From G963663315 sp965231905 (GTDB taxonomy: Bacteria > Pseudomonadota > Gammaproteobacteria > Arenicellales > Poriferihabitantaceae): a DNA stretch of 64,000 nt. Location of the stretch: NCBI GenBank assembly GCA_965231905.1, contig CBDDOO010000002.1, positions 1,488,001-1,552,000 of the forward strand, read 5' to 3'. A program made the translations under genes and the position numbers. The first letter of the stretch is position 1. Each line of letters starts with the position of its first letter. The notes below the pieces were generated by a model. It did not search any database, was not told where the DNA came from, and saw nothing but the letters and a program-made list of their open reading frames with translations. Shown piece by piece: positions 17,127 through 25,641 of the stretch.

Positions 17127-17975
17127 ATGACCGGGAAAATGCTGAAGATTGCCCTGACCGGGGCCGCCGGTCGAATGGGGGCGGCGATTGCCCGTGAACT
17201 GGACCTGGCGGATGACCTGACCATCGTCGGCGCGCTTGAAAGGACGGGTAGTGACGCGATTGGCCGGCACATCGGGGAGGTGGCCGGGTTGCCGGCGCCG
17301 GGCGTCAGGATCACCGACCGGATTGAAAACCCGGAATTTGATGTGATGATTGATTTCTCGAGCCCGGCCGCGGTGGTGGATCACCTTGAAATCTGCAAGG
17401 CGCGCAATGCGGCGATTCTGATTGGTACGACCGGACTCGATTCCGGGCAAAATCAACGAGTCGTTGATGCGTCCGCTTCCATTCCGACGCTGTTGGCCGC
17501 CAATACCAGTGTCGGTATCAACCTGTGTGTGGCCCTGGTCGAACTGGCCAGCCAGGCGATTGGCGACTTAATGGATATTGAAGTGGTTGAAGCCCATCAC
17601 CGCCACAAGGTGGACGCGCCATCGGGGACCGCGCTGCTGCTTGGCCGGGCGGCGGCGCATGCGCTGGGTCGGGACTTCCCGGAGTGCGGCACATTTGTCC
17701 GGCACGGTCAAACCGGCGAACGAGAGTCCGGCGCCATCGGTTTTTCCACGATTCGCGGCGGTGATATCGCAGGGGAGCATACCGTCCTGTTTATCGGTCA
17801 GAATGAGCGTATCGAGATTACCCATCGGGCAACCGACCGGAAGATTTTCGCGCGTGGAGCGGTGCAGGCCGCCGTCTGGCTGGCGCGGCAGGGGAAGGGC
17901 TCCTACAGTATGCGGGACGCGCTCAATCTCGCTGGGCGCCCGGACATGGTATCATCTGTCTCTGATGAGACTTGA
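17127..17975 (+). CDS. dapB: 4-hydroxy-tetrahydrodipicolinate reductase
   Basis: NAD(P)H-dependent step of lysine and diaminopimelate synthesis. 282 residues with the dinucleotide loop GAAGRMG, the GTTG motif, and the catalytic EAHHRHKVDAPSGTAL segment. AAGGAGG at 17119-17125 is only one base from ATG 17127 and 13 from ATG 17139, so the true start is undecided. In Pseudomonas-like genomes dapB directly precedes carA; here an extra ATPase gene intervenes 9 bases downstream. Confidence 0.95.
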   Translation: MTGKMLKIALTGAAGRMGAAIARELDLADDLTIVGALERTGSDAIGRHIGEVAGLPAPGVRITDRIENPEFDVMIDFSSPAAVVDHLEICKARNAAILIGTTGLDSGQNQRVVDASASIPTLLAANTSVGINLCVALVELASQAIGDLMDIEVVEAHHRHKVDAPSGTALLLGRAAAHALGRDFPECGTFVRHGQTGERESGAIGFSTIRGGDIAGEHTVLFIGQNERIEITHRATDRKIFARGAVQAAVWLARQGKGSYSMRDALNLAGRPDMVSSVSDET

Positions 17976-17984
17976 GGAGCAAAA

Positions 17985-19175
17985 ATGAGCAATCAGGACT
18001 TGATAACATTATTCACGCCCGGAACCGGGGGCGTTCCTCCTTACCTGGCTGGCCGTAAACAGGAGCAGGAATACTTTCAAAGGTGTGTCACAGCCTTGAA
18101 AAACCGGAAGCCGATCAGTCAGGATATGATCCTCTACGGCCCCCGCGGCAACGGCAAGACCGCCCTGCTTGGTCACCTGCAGAAAGAGACACTCCGAAAA
18201 GAGAAATCGAAGCTGGATATTCTGTGGGAAACCCCGGATGAGATGGCGACCCTGTCCGAGTTGTCGGATCGGTTGATAGCGGGCAAGCCAAAAATACAGG
18301 ACTGGTTCCAGTCTGTCGAGGTCTCTGCCAACGCCGGGGTTGTGGCTGGAAAAACTCAATTAGGCAAACCCCGACAGAAGCCAACGGTCCGGGAATTGCT
18401 GGAGAAAAGAAGCCAGGACAAACCCTTTATCCTGATCATTGATGAAGCCCATACGCTGAAACCCGAGATCGGAAAAGCCCTGCTGAACGCCAGCCAGACA
18501 GTCCGCCGGGAAGGCCATCCATTCCTGCTGGTACTGGCCGGTACTCCGAACCTGATGGCGGCGCTGGGAAAGAGCAACGCCTCCTTCTGGGGGCGTAGCA
18601 AGATACTCCCGTTAGGTCGCCTGTCACCCGATGAAGCCGGGCAGGCGGTTACCGTGCCGTTGGAACAAGTCGGTATATCTTTCGCCCCCGGAGTGATTGA
18701 TGAAATTGCAGGGCGTACCCATTGCTATCCATACTTCCTGCAAATCTGGGGAGACCGTATAGCTCGCAGGCTGGACCAAACCGGACAGACCGAGGTAACC
18801 CCAAAGACGCTCCGGGAAGTGGAGGCAGAAGCGCACAGAGAGCGCGATACCATGTATGAGACCCGCTTCGACGAGATAGAAAGAATGGGATTGCTGCCCG
18901 TGGCCAATAGTGTTGCGGATGCTTTTATCCAACCCGGAGAGTCCTGTCTTTTGCATGGGAACGTGTTGAAAGACGCGATTGCAAAAGGAATGGCAGGCGC
19001 GGATGAACCCATCACGGATGGCCGTGTCCTGGAGCGGCTGGAGCAGCTTTCCCACCTGGGGTATGTGTGGAAAACCGGAGGATATGATTACGAACCCGGT
19101 ATCCCCAGCCTGATGACTTATGTACAGGGATATTCCCGGGTTCAGGGCGTTGCTCCCGAATCGTCTCCACCATGA
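17985..19175 (+). CDS. AAA+ ATPase of unknown role (ORC/Cdc6- or STAND-like), inserted between dapB and carA
   Basis: 396 residues. The N-terminus PPYLAGRKQEQEYF is the GR-box found just before many ORC/STAND-type P-loops. Walker A is GPRGNGKT (52-59), Walker B FILIIDE (148-154), and LVLAGTPNLM looks like the sensor-1 strand; residues about 300-385 look like a winged-helix region. No signal peptide, membrane segment or fused effector domain is visible. A good GAGGAG ribosome site overlaps the dapB stop, so it is probably translated from the dapB transcript. Base composition looks like its neighbours. I cannot name a function: DNA-binding, regulatory or defence-related roles are all open. Confidence 0.8.
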   Translation: MSNQDLITLFTPGTGGVPPYLAGRKQEQEYFQRCVTALKNRKPISQDMILYGPRGNGKTALLGHLQKETLRKEKSKLDILWETPDEMATLSELSDRLIAGKPKIQDWFQSVEVSANAGVVAGKTQLGKPRQKPTVRELLEKRSQDKPFILIIDEAHTLKPEIGKALLNASQTVRREGHPFLLVLAGTPNLMAALGKSNASFWGRSKILPLGRLSPDEAGQAVTVPLEQVGISFAPGVIDEIAGRTHCYPYFLQIWGDRIARRLDQTGQTEVTPKTLREVEAEAHRERDTMYETRFDEIERMGLLPVANSVADAFIQPGESCLLHGNVLKDAIAKGMAGADEPITDGRVLERLEQLSHLGYVWKTGGYDYEPGIPSLMTYVQGYSRVQGVAPESSPP

Positions 19176-19221
19176 AAAAATGGGGAGACCCTGGTAGATG
19201 GATTTTGATGCCTGCGCTGGA

Positions 19222-19250
19222 TTGATTGAATCGGATTCAGCAGGTAGAAT
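19222..19250 (+). promoter_or_regulatory. Probable sigma-70 promoter for the carAB leader
   Basis: TTGATT (19222-19227), a 17-base spacer, and TAGAAT (19245-19250). Transcription would begin near 19257, giving a leader of about 168 bases ahead of carA. It lies in the gap after the ATPase gene. Confidence 0.55.
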
Positions 19251-19268
19251 ACGCCCTTCATTGACCCG

Positions 19269-19412
19269 ATGGAGCGGTTAATCGCCGGGTATCCGGTTAT
19301 ACCGGCGATAAGCGATCACCGGTTCCAGGCATTGTCTGGATACAGGGGGAAACCACCCGGTTTCTCCCTTTTTTTAGGCGTGTTTTTCGGGTTCGGGATG
19401 TTGAAGGCTTGA
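19269..19412 (+). CDS. Candidate carAB leader peptide (47 residues), reading through the terminator
   Basis: ATG at 19269, then 46 further sense codons and TGA at 19410-19412, 12 bases before the carA start. The frame passes through both hairpins and the U-run of the terminator at 19345-19375. The hypothetical peptide ends in a phenylalanine/glycine-rich stretch. It has no convincing ribosome site, and it contains three arginines but no arginine cluster. The layout recalls the E. coli pyrBI leader (44 codons running through the attenuator). It may be fortuitous; the geometry is the only evidence. Confidence 0.4.
   Translation: MERLIAGYPVIPAISDHRFQALSGYRGKPPGFSLFLGVFFGFGMLKA
19282..19339 (+). 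other. Two leader hairpins upstream of the carA terminator
   Basis: First hairpin: arms 19282-19292 and 19299-19308 (TCGCCGG-TAT paired with ATACCGGCGA, one bulged G, 6-base loop). Second: CCAGG/TCTGG around a 5-base loop at 19325-19339, ending 5 bases before the terminator stem, where a transcriptional pause hairpin would be expected in an attenuator. Confidence 0.45.
19345..19375 (+). terminator. Strong intrinsic terminator or attenuator upstream of carA
   Basis: Ten-base-pair stem (19345-19354 with 19359-19368, one G-U wobble), 4-base loop ACCC, then seven T residues (19369-19375). It is 170 bases past the ATPase stop and 50 bases before the carA TTG. It may simply end the dapB-ATPase transcript, or with the promoter at 19222-19250 act as a carAB attenuator. 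Confidence 0.85.
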
Positions 19413-19424
19413 CTGGAGATTTTA

Positions 19425-20570
19425 TTGAACACACCGGCCCTGCTGGTTCTTGAAGACGGCAGTTCGTTCCATGGCAAATCAATCGGCGCCGATGGCCTGA
19501 GCGCCGGGGAAGTTGTTTTCAATACCTCGATGACCGGCTATCAGGAAATTCTGACCGACCCTTCGTATGCCAGACAGTTGGCCACTCTGACCTGCCCCCA
19601 TATCGGCAATGTCGGCGTCAATTCCGAAGATGTCGAGTCCGATGCGGTTTTCTGCTGCGGCCTGATCGTGAAAAATGTGCCCGCCCGGTACAGCAACTGG
19701 CGTTCCGGGGAATCCCTGCCTGATTACCTGCAACGCCGGGGAGTGGTGGCCATCAGCGAGATTGACACCCGGAAGTTGACCCGCATCCTGCGTGACAAGG
19801 GGGCTCAGCGCGGTTGTATCAGCGCCCGGGAATTTCCGGATGAGGCGGAAGCGCTGGCCGCCGCCCGGGCGTTTCCCGGCCTGACCGGCATGGACCTGGC
19901 GTCGGTGGTGACGACAGATCATATTTATAAATGGGATAGCGGGGTATGGAGCCTAGAATCGGGTTATCAGGCGGCAGAGCCATCCGTGTACTCGGTAGTC
20001 GCTTTCGATTTCGGGATCAAGCATAACATCATGCGGCTGCTGGCCGGGCGGGGGTGTGACATTACAGTGGTTCCGGCCACCACCACAGCCGAACAGGTCC
20101 TGGCCATGAACCCCGACGGCGTGTTTCTGTCCAATGGCCCCGGCGACCCCGAACCCTGTGATTATGCAATCAACGCAATCGCCCGTATCCTCGACGCCGG
20201 CGTCCCCGCCTTCGGGATCTGTCTGGGGCATCAGTTGCTGTGTCTGGCGAGCGGCGCGAAAACCGGGAAAATGAAATTCGGCCATCACGGCGCGAATCAT
20301 CCGGTGCAGGACCTCGATACCGGACAGGTCCTGATCACCAGCCAGAATCACGGATTTACCGTAGAGCCGGAATCGCTGGGAGAGCATATCCGGGTAACCC
20401 ATCGCTCCTTGTTTGATGATACGGTACAAGGGGTCGAACGTCTCGATGTTCCCGCGTTCTCGTTCCAGGGACATCCTGAAGCCAGCCCCGGACCGAAGGA
20501 TATCCGCTATTTGTTTGACCGTTTCATCGGCATGATGGCAACAGGCCAGGCGCGAAAATCCAATGCCTAA
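19425..20570 (+). CDS. carA: Carbamoyl-phosphate synthase small (glutaminase) subunit
   Basis: Hydrolyses glutamine and channels ammonia to CarB for arginine and pyrimidine synthesis. TTG start with GGAG 8 bases upstream; 381 residues. The N-terminal half begins PALLVLEDGSSFHG; the class I amidotransferase half has the nucleophile C266 in GICLGHQLL and the C-terminal FQGHPEASPGP with the catalytic His/Glu. It overlaps carB by 8 bases (ATGCCTAA). Confidence 0.97.
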   Translation: MNTPALLVLEDGSSFHGKSIGADGLSAGEVVFNTSMTGYQEILTDPSYARQLATLTCPHIGNVGVNSEDVESDAVFCCGLIVKNVPARYSNWRSGESLPDYLQRRGVVAISEIDTRKLTRILRDKGAQRGCISAREFPDEAEALAAARAFPGLTGMDLASVVTTDHIYKWDSGVWSLESGYQAAEPSVYSVVAFDFGIKHNIMRLLAGRGCDITVVPATTTAEQVLAMNPDGVFLSNGPGDPEPCDYAINAIARILDAGVPAFGICLGHQLLCLASGAKTGKMKFGHHGANHPVQDLDTGQVLITSQNHGFTVEPESLGEHIRVTHRSLFDDTVQGVERLDVPAFSFQGHPEASPGPKDIRYLFDRFIGMMATGQARKSNA

Positions 20571-23500
20571 AAGGGAAGACATACAATCCATTCTGATTAT
20601 CGGGGCGGGGCCGATTATTATCGGTCAGGCCTGCGAATTTGATTATTCCGGGGTGCAGGCGTGCAAGGCGCTGAAAAAAGAGGGCTACCGGGTCATACTG
20701 GTCAACTCGAATCCCGCCACCATTATGACGGACCCGGGTTTCGCCGACGCCACCTATATCGAACCGATCCGGTGGGAGACTGTAGCGAAGATCATCGAGG
20801 CGGAACGACCGGACGCGATCCTGCCTACCATGGGTGGACAAACCGGACTGAATTGCGCCCTGGACCTGAATCGGCATGGGGTACTGGAACAGTTCAATGT
20901 TGAAATGATCGGCGCGACCCGTGAAGCGATCGACAAGGCGGAAGACAGGGAACGGTTCCGCAAGGCCATGACAACGATCGGTCTGGATACCGCAAACGGG
21001 GATCTGGCGCATTCTCTGACGGATGCCCACGAGATTGTCGATAAAATCGGCTTCCCGGTAATTATCCGGCCTTCATTTACCCTGGGCGGCAGTGGCGGAG
21101 GAATTGCCTGGAACATGGATGAGTTCGATGAAATCTGCAATCGAGGCCTGGACGCTTCACCGACCAACGAGCTTCTGATCGAGGAAAGCATTATCGGCTG
21201 GAAGGAATATGAAATGGAAGTGGTGCGGGACCGGGATGACAACTGTATTATTGTCTGCGCGATCGAGAACCTGGATCCGATGGGCGTGCATACCGGCGAT
21301 TCGATCACGGTGGCGCCGGCGCAGACCCTGACCGACAAGGAATACCAGATTATGCGCGACGCCAGTATCGCCGTGCTGCGCGAGATCGGGGTGGATACCG
21401 GCGGCTCGAATGTCCAGTTCGCGATCAACCCCGATAATGGCCGCATGATCATCATTGAAATGAATCCCAGGGTGTCGCGGTCTTCGGCGCTGGCCTCCAA
21501 GGCCACCGGCTTCCCGATTGCCAAGGTGGCGGCCAGGCTCGCGGTCGGACTGACCCTGAATGAATTGAGGAACGAAATTACCGATGGCGCGACGCCGGCC
21601 TCGTTTGAGCCGAGCATTGATTATGTGGTGACCAAGATTCCCCGATTCGATTTCGAGAAATTCCCGCAGGCGGACGCGACCCTGACCACACAGATGAAGT
21701 CGGTGGGTGAAGTCATGGCCATGGGACGAACTTTCCAGGAGTCATTCCAGAAAGCGTTGCGGGGACTTGAAATCGGCAGCAGCGGGCTGGATGACCAGAC
21801 GATTCCGGATAACGGCAACACACGTGATTATCTGATCTCGAAACTGAGAATCCCCGGCGCCAGGCGGCCCTGGTATCTTGCCGAGGCTTTTCGCGCCGGC
21901 ATGAGCATCGACGCCATTTATCAGACCTGCAAAATTGATTACTGGTTCCTGGCCCAGATCCAGGACCTGGTGGAAACCGAGAAAGAGATTGCCGGAGCGG
22001 AATTGCCCGGTCTTTCCCCCGTCATCCTGAAAGGCTGGAAAGCGAAAGGGTTTTCGGATTGCCGCATCGCGAAATTGATGAAGCTCGATGAACAACAGGT
22101 GCGGGACTACCGCTATCGCAACGCGGTCCATCCGGTATTCAAGCGGGTTGATTCCTGCGCCGCCGAGTTCGATACCGCCACGGCGTATCTGTACTCGACT
22201 TATGAAGAGGAATGTGAAGCCAACCCGACCGACAAAAAGAAAATAATCGTGCTCGGCGGCGGCCCCAACCGGATCGGGCAGGGGATTGAATTCGACTATT
22301 GCTGCGTGCATGCCTCGATGGCGTTAAGCGAGGATGGGTACGAGACAATCATGGTGAATTGCAATCCGGAAACCGTATCCACCGACTATGACACGTCTGA
22401 CCGATTGTATTTCGAATCACTGACCCTGGAAGACGTGCTGGAGATTGTCCGGGTCGAGAAACCGCTCGGAGTCATTGTCCAGTTTGGCGGGCAAACCCCG
22501 CTGAAGCTGGCCCGCGATCTTGAAAAGGCGGGAACTCCGGTTATCGGCACAGCGCCGACCTCGATTCATCAGGCGGAAGACCGCGCCTTCTTCCAGAAAC
22601 TGCTGGCTGATCTGGATTTGCTGCAATCGCCGAACCGGACCGCAACCAGTCGGCAGGAAGCGCTTGGGCTAGCGGATGAGGTCGGCTATCCGCTGGTGGT
22701 CCGTCCGTCTTATGTGCTCGGCGGGCGGGGCATGGAGATTGTCTACAATCCACAGGACCTCGATACCTATCTGCATTCCACAACCGGCGCATCATTTGAT
22801 TCGCCGATTTTGCTGGATCGGTTCCTGAATGACGCGGTCGAAGTGGATGTGGACGCGGTCAGCGATGGCGAGCAGGTCATCATTGGCGGCATCATGGAGC
22901 ATATCGAGGCGGCGGGAGTCCATTCCGGCGATTCCGCCTGTTCGTTGCCGCCGTACAGCTTATCCTGCGCCTTGCAGGAGGAATTGAAGGCGCAGACCCG
23001 AGCGCTGGCGCTGGCGTTGAATGTGGTCGGCTTGATGAATGTGCAGTTTGCGGTTAAAGACGACCGGATCTATGTTCTCGAAGTCAATCCCAGGGCATCG
23101 AGAACGGTACCGTTCGTCTCCAAGGCAACCGCCAGGCCCCTGGCCGGGATTGCTTCGCGCTGCATGGCCGGGCAATCCCTGTCGGAACAGGGGATCGTGA
23201 ATGAACAGGCGCCGAATTTCTATTCGGTCAAGGAAGCGGTATTCCCGTTCATCAAATTCCCGGGAGTGGATACGGTGCTCGGCCCGGAAATGAAAAGTAC
23301 CGGCGAGGTGATGGGCATTGGCGACAGTTTTGGTGAAGCCTTCGAGAAATCCCAGAGCGCCGCGGGATACACGATCCCCGAATCCGGCAGGATCATGTTC
23401 AGCCTGCGCAAGGAAGACCAGCGCGAAGCCATACCGATTGTCCGGTATTTTCACAACGCCGGATTTGAAATTCTGGCGACCGAAGGAACCGGCAGAGTGA

Positions 23501-23862
23501 TTCGGGAAGCGGGCATTGCGGTCCAACTGGTCAACAAGGTCATTGAAGGCCGGCCCCATGTTGTCGATATGATCAAGAACCATGAATTTGACCTGATCGT
23601 CAATACCACATCCGGCAAGCAGAGCCTGAAAGATTCCTATACAATCCGCAGACAGGCGTTACTGCACAAGGTCACGTATTACACGACCCTGGCGGCGGCC
23701 AGAGCCTCCTCCGAAGCGCATCAATACGCCGGAACAGTCACTGTCAATCAGTTGCAGGCGCTGCACGGACAGCTAGCAGGGGCGGGTCCCCATGGATCGG
23801 GTCCCCGCCCGCCAAAGAGTGACCGTAGGGGCGGGTCTCCGTGCCCGCCCGCTAAAATATAA
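20563..23862 (+). CDS. carB: Carbamoyl-phosphate synthase large subunit, with a repeat-derived C-terminal tail
   Basis: Makes carbamoyl phosphate from bicarbonate, ammonia and two ATP. Two homologous ATP-grasp halves are visible (GAGPIIIGQACEFDYSG near the start and GGGPNRIGQGIEFDY in the second half) plus the C-terminal allosteric MGS domain with NTTSGKQSLKDSYTIRR. At 1099 residues it is about 25 longer than E. coli CarB (1073). The normal family ending corresponds to LQALHGQL; the last about 27 residues (GPHGSGPRPP and so on) are encoded by two GC-rich palindromic repeats, at 23779-23813 and 23825-23850. The tail is proline/glycine-rich and probably unstructured. Confidence 0.97.
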   Translation: MPKREDIQSILIIGAGPIIIGQACEFDYSGVQACKALKKEGYRVILVNSNPATIMTDPGFADATYIEPIRWETVAKIIEAERPDAILPTMGGQTGLNCALDLNRHGVLEQFNVEMIGATREAIDKAEDRERFRKAMTTIGLDTANGDLAHSLTDAHEIVDKIGFPVIIRPSFTLGGSGGGIAWNMDEFDEICNRGLDASPTNELLIEESIIGWKEYEMEVVRDRDDNCIIVCAIENLDPMGVHTGDSITVAPAQTLTDKEYQIMRDASIAVLREIGVDTGGSNVQFAINPDNGRMIIIEMNPRVSRSSALASKATGFPIAKVAARLAVGLTLNELRNEITDGATPASFEPSIDYVVTKIPRFDFEKFPQADATLTTQMKSVGEVMAMGRTFQESFQKALRGLEIGSSGLDDQTIPDNGNTRDYLISKLRIPGARRPWYLAEAFRAGMSIDAIYQTCKIDYWFLAQIQDLVETEKEIAGAELPGLSPVILKGWKAKGFSDCRIAKLMKLDEQQVRDYRYRNAVHPVFKRVDSCAAEFDTATAYLYSTYEEECEANPTDKKKIIVLGGGPNRIGQGIEFDYCCVHASMALSEDGYETIMVNCNPETVSTDYDTSDRLYFESLTLEDVLEIVRVEKPLGVIVQFGGQTPLKLARDLEKAGTPVIGTAPTSIHQAEDRAFFQKLLADLDLLQSPNRTATSRQEALGLADEVGYPLVVRPSYVLGGRGMEIVYNPQDLDTYLHSTTGASFDSPILLDRFLNDAVEVDVDAVSDGEQVIIGGIMEHIEAAGVHSGDSACSLPPYSLSCALQEELKAQTRALALALNVVGLMNVQFAVKDDRIYVLEVNPRASRTVPFVSKATARPLAGIASRCMAGQSLSEQGIVNEQAPNFYSVKEAVFPFIKFPGVDTVLGPEMKSTGEVMGIGDSFGEAFEKSQSAAGYTIPESGRIMFSLRKEDQREAIPIVRYFHNAGFEILATEGTGRVIREAGIAVQLVNKVIEGRPHVVDMIKNHEFDLIVNTTSGKQSLKDSYTIRRQALLHKVTYYTTLAAARASSEAHQYAGTVTVNQLQALHGQLAGAGPHGSGPRPPKSDRRGGSPCPPAKI
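23779..23813. repeat. GC-rich palindromic repeat, copy 1 in the carB 3' end
   Basis: GGGCGGG (23780-23786) and CCCGCCC (23804-23810) form the outer stem; the interior differs from copy 2. It begins immediately after the codons for the family-conserved CarB end and lies inside the reading frame. Confidence 0.7.
23825..23850. repeat. GC-rich palindromic repeat, copy 2 in the carB 3' end
   Basis: 26-base element beginning GTAGGGGCGGG and ending GCCCGCCC, with a 7-bp GC stem around TCTCCGTG. It matches the reverse complement of 34391-34416 at 25 of 26 positions. It supplies the last codons of carB. Confidence 0.85.
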
Positions 23863-23885
23863 AGAGACAGACAGATTTATGAGTG

Positions 23886-24365
23886 ATGAATGAACGAGTA
23901 GTATTGACCCGCAAGGGCGCCGAGGCCTTGCGCGAAGAACTGAAAAAACTGAAAAGTGTTGATCGGCCGAGAATCATCACCGCGATTGCGGAAGCCCGGG
24001 CCCATGGCGACCTTTCTGAAAACGCTGAATACGATGCGGCAAAGGAGCAACAGGGTTTTATCGAAGGCCGGATTGCCGAGCTCGAATCGAGCCTTGCCAT
24101 CGCCGAGGTCATTGATCCGGTGAAAATTGGCCGCAAAGACCGGGTGGTATTCGGCGCTTATGTTGATCTGTACGATGTCGATAAAGATCAATCGGTCACC
24201 TATCAGTTGGTCGGAAATCTCGAAGCCGACCTGAACCAGGGAAGAATTTCGATCAGCTCGCCGATCGGCAAGTCACTCCTGGGCAAGAATACCGGCGACG
24301 AAATCGAGGTGGCCGCGCCCGGCGGCAAAAGAATCTACGAAATCCTGGGCATCCATTACCAGTAG
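23886..24365 (+). CDS. greA: Transcription elongation factor GreA
   Basis: Rescues backtracked RNA polymerase by stimulating transcript cleavage. The N-terminal coiled coil carries the acidic tip ARAHGDLSENAEYDAAKEQQ, and the C-terminal FKBP-like domain ends with SPIGKSLLGKNTGDEIEVAAPGG. 159 residues from ATG 23886; a GTG directly before it at 23883 is an alternative. The carB-greA order is conserved in gammaproteobacteria. Confidence 0.96.
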   Translation: MNERVVLTRKGAEALREELKKLKSVDRPRIITAIAEARAHGDLSENAEYDAAKEQQGFIEGRIAELESSLAIAEVIDPVKIGRKDRVVFGAYVDLYDVDKDQSVTYQLVGNLEADLNQGRISISSPIGKSLLGKNTGDEIEVAAPGGKRIYEILGIHYQ

Positions 24366-24366
24366 G

Positions 24367-24972
24367 ATGACCACCGCCCTGGAAGCAATCGAACGACTGA
24401 AGGAGGGGAACCGGCGTTTTGTCTCCGGTCGGCGGCAAAGCGGCGCGATCAGCTTGCGCCGGCGCGCGCGGCTCGTTGATCGGCAAACCCCGTTCGCCGT
24501 CGTCCTGGGCTGTTCCGATTCACGGGCGCCGGTGGAGTTGGTGTTTGATCAGGGGCTTGGCGATCTCTTCGTCATTCGCGTAGCGGGTAATGTGGCGGCG
24601 CCATCCCAGGTGGGCAGCGTGGAATTCGCCGTCAGTATGTTCGGTATCGCCCTGGTGGTGGTGCTGGGACACACGAGATGCGGCGCCATTGAGGCCGCAT
24701 TGAACGAACCTGATTCCTCTCCCGAAAACGGTAACCTGGACGCCATCCTGAACCACATTCGCCCGGCAGTGCGGTCATTGCCGGACACGTCTGCGCGTAT
24801 CGACCACGATGCGCTCATGCGCCAGGCGGTGAGAGCCAATGTCCGGGCCCAGGTGAGCACTCTCACCCGGCGCTCGGAACTCATCAGAAAGCGCGTTGAA
24901 TCAGGCAAACTCATGCTGGCCGGCGCCCAATACGATCTCGCCACCGGCGAGGTGGATTTCCTCAAGACATGA
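24367..24972 (+). CDS. Beta-class carbonic anhydrase
   Basis: Interconverts CO2 and bicarbonate, the substrate of the upstream carbamoyl-phosphate synthase. 201 residues; zinc ligands C49, H102 and C105 lie in CSDSRAPVE and GHTRCGA, and D51/R53 form the catalytic dyad. ATG is one base after the greA stop, implying co-transcription with carAB-greA. No signal peptide, so cytoplasmic. The carbonic anhydrase near carAB makes metabolic sense, but that link is inference. Confidence 0.94.
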   Translation: MTTALEAIERLKEGNRRFVSGRRQSGAISLRRRARLVDRQTPFAVVLGCSDSRAPVELVFDQGLGDLFVIRVAGNVAAPSQVGSVEFAVSMFGIALVVVLGHTRCGAIEAALNEPDSSPENGNLDAILNHIRPAVRSLPDTSARIDHDALMRQAVRANVRAQVSTLTRRSELIRKRVESGKLMLAGAQYDLATGEVDFLKT

Positions 24973-25604
24973 AAGCTGACCGCTTCGCCGCTCTCTGGGA
25001 ACGATGCGCAGGATTCGATGACCCCGACGCCTCCCCCGAATGCGTTGATATTTTCCGGGCGCTGGAGGAGCGATACGGGGAATCCCATCGCGTCTACCAT
25101 AGCGGCGATCACATCCGCCACTGTCTGGCGGAATTTGATTCGATCCATACCGCTCTTCCGCAAACCAGCAGGGACATTATCGAGTTGTCAATCTGGTTCC
25201 ATGACGCCATCTATGAAATCGCGGCCAGTGACAATGAAGCGCAAAGCGCCCGGTGGTTTTCCGCCCTGGCGGATGGCCGGCTGAATCCGGAAATCATCCA
25301 CGCGGTCAACCGTTGTATCTTATATACCACTCACCAGGATACGCCGTCTGACCCCTGTTCCCTGTATATGGTGGATGTTGATTTAAGCGGGTTTGGCCAG
25401 GATTGGGAAGGGTTTTCCGCGGACGGGCGAAAAATAAGGCAGGAAAACCATCACCTGGATGATGAGGCGTTTGTTGGCGGGCAGGTCAAATTCATGACCC
25501 GGCTATTGAACAGAGGCCGTATTTTTTATACGGAATATTTCCATACCCGCCTGGAGAACAGGGCAAGACGGAACATAATCCTGCAATTGGAGATTTATCG
25601 GTAG
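24969..25604 (+). CDS. HD-domain protein, predicted metal-dependent phosphohydrolase (COG4339-like)
   Basis: 211 residues. The histidine/aspartate motifs YHSGDHIRHCLAEFD (about residue 40) and SIWFHDAIYE (about 76), followed by a later DVDLSGFG, match predicted HD-superfamily hydrolases of unknown substrate. The start codon overlaps the carbonic anhydrase stop (ATGA), so the two are translationally coupled. No membrane segment or nucleotide-binding domain is seen. The substrate is not known for the family. Confidence 0.8.
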   Translation: MKADRFAALWERCAGFDDPDASPECVDIFRALEERYGESHRVYHSGDHIRHCLAEFDSIHTALPQTSRDIIELSIWFHDAIYEIAASDNEAQSARWFSALADGRLNPEIIHAVNRCILYTTHQDTPSDPCSLYMVDVDLSGFGQDWEGFSADGRKIRQENHHLDDEAFVGGQVKFMTRLLNRGRIFYTEYFHTRLENRARRNIILQLEIYR

Positions 25605-25641
25605 GGTTTCTTTCTCATTCAGACCACGCCCGGAGACCCTG

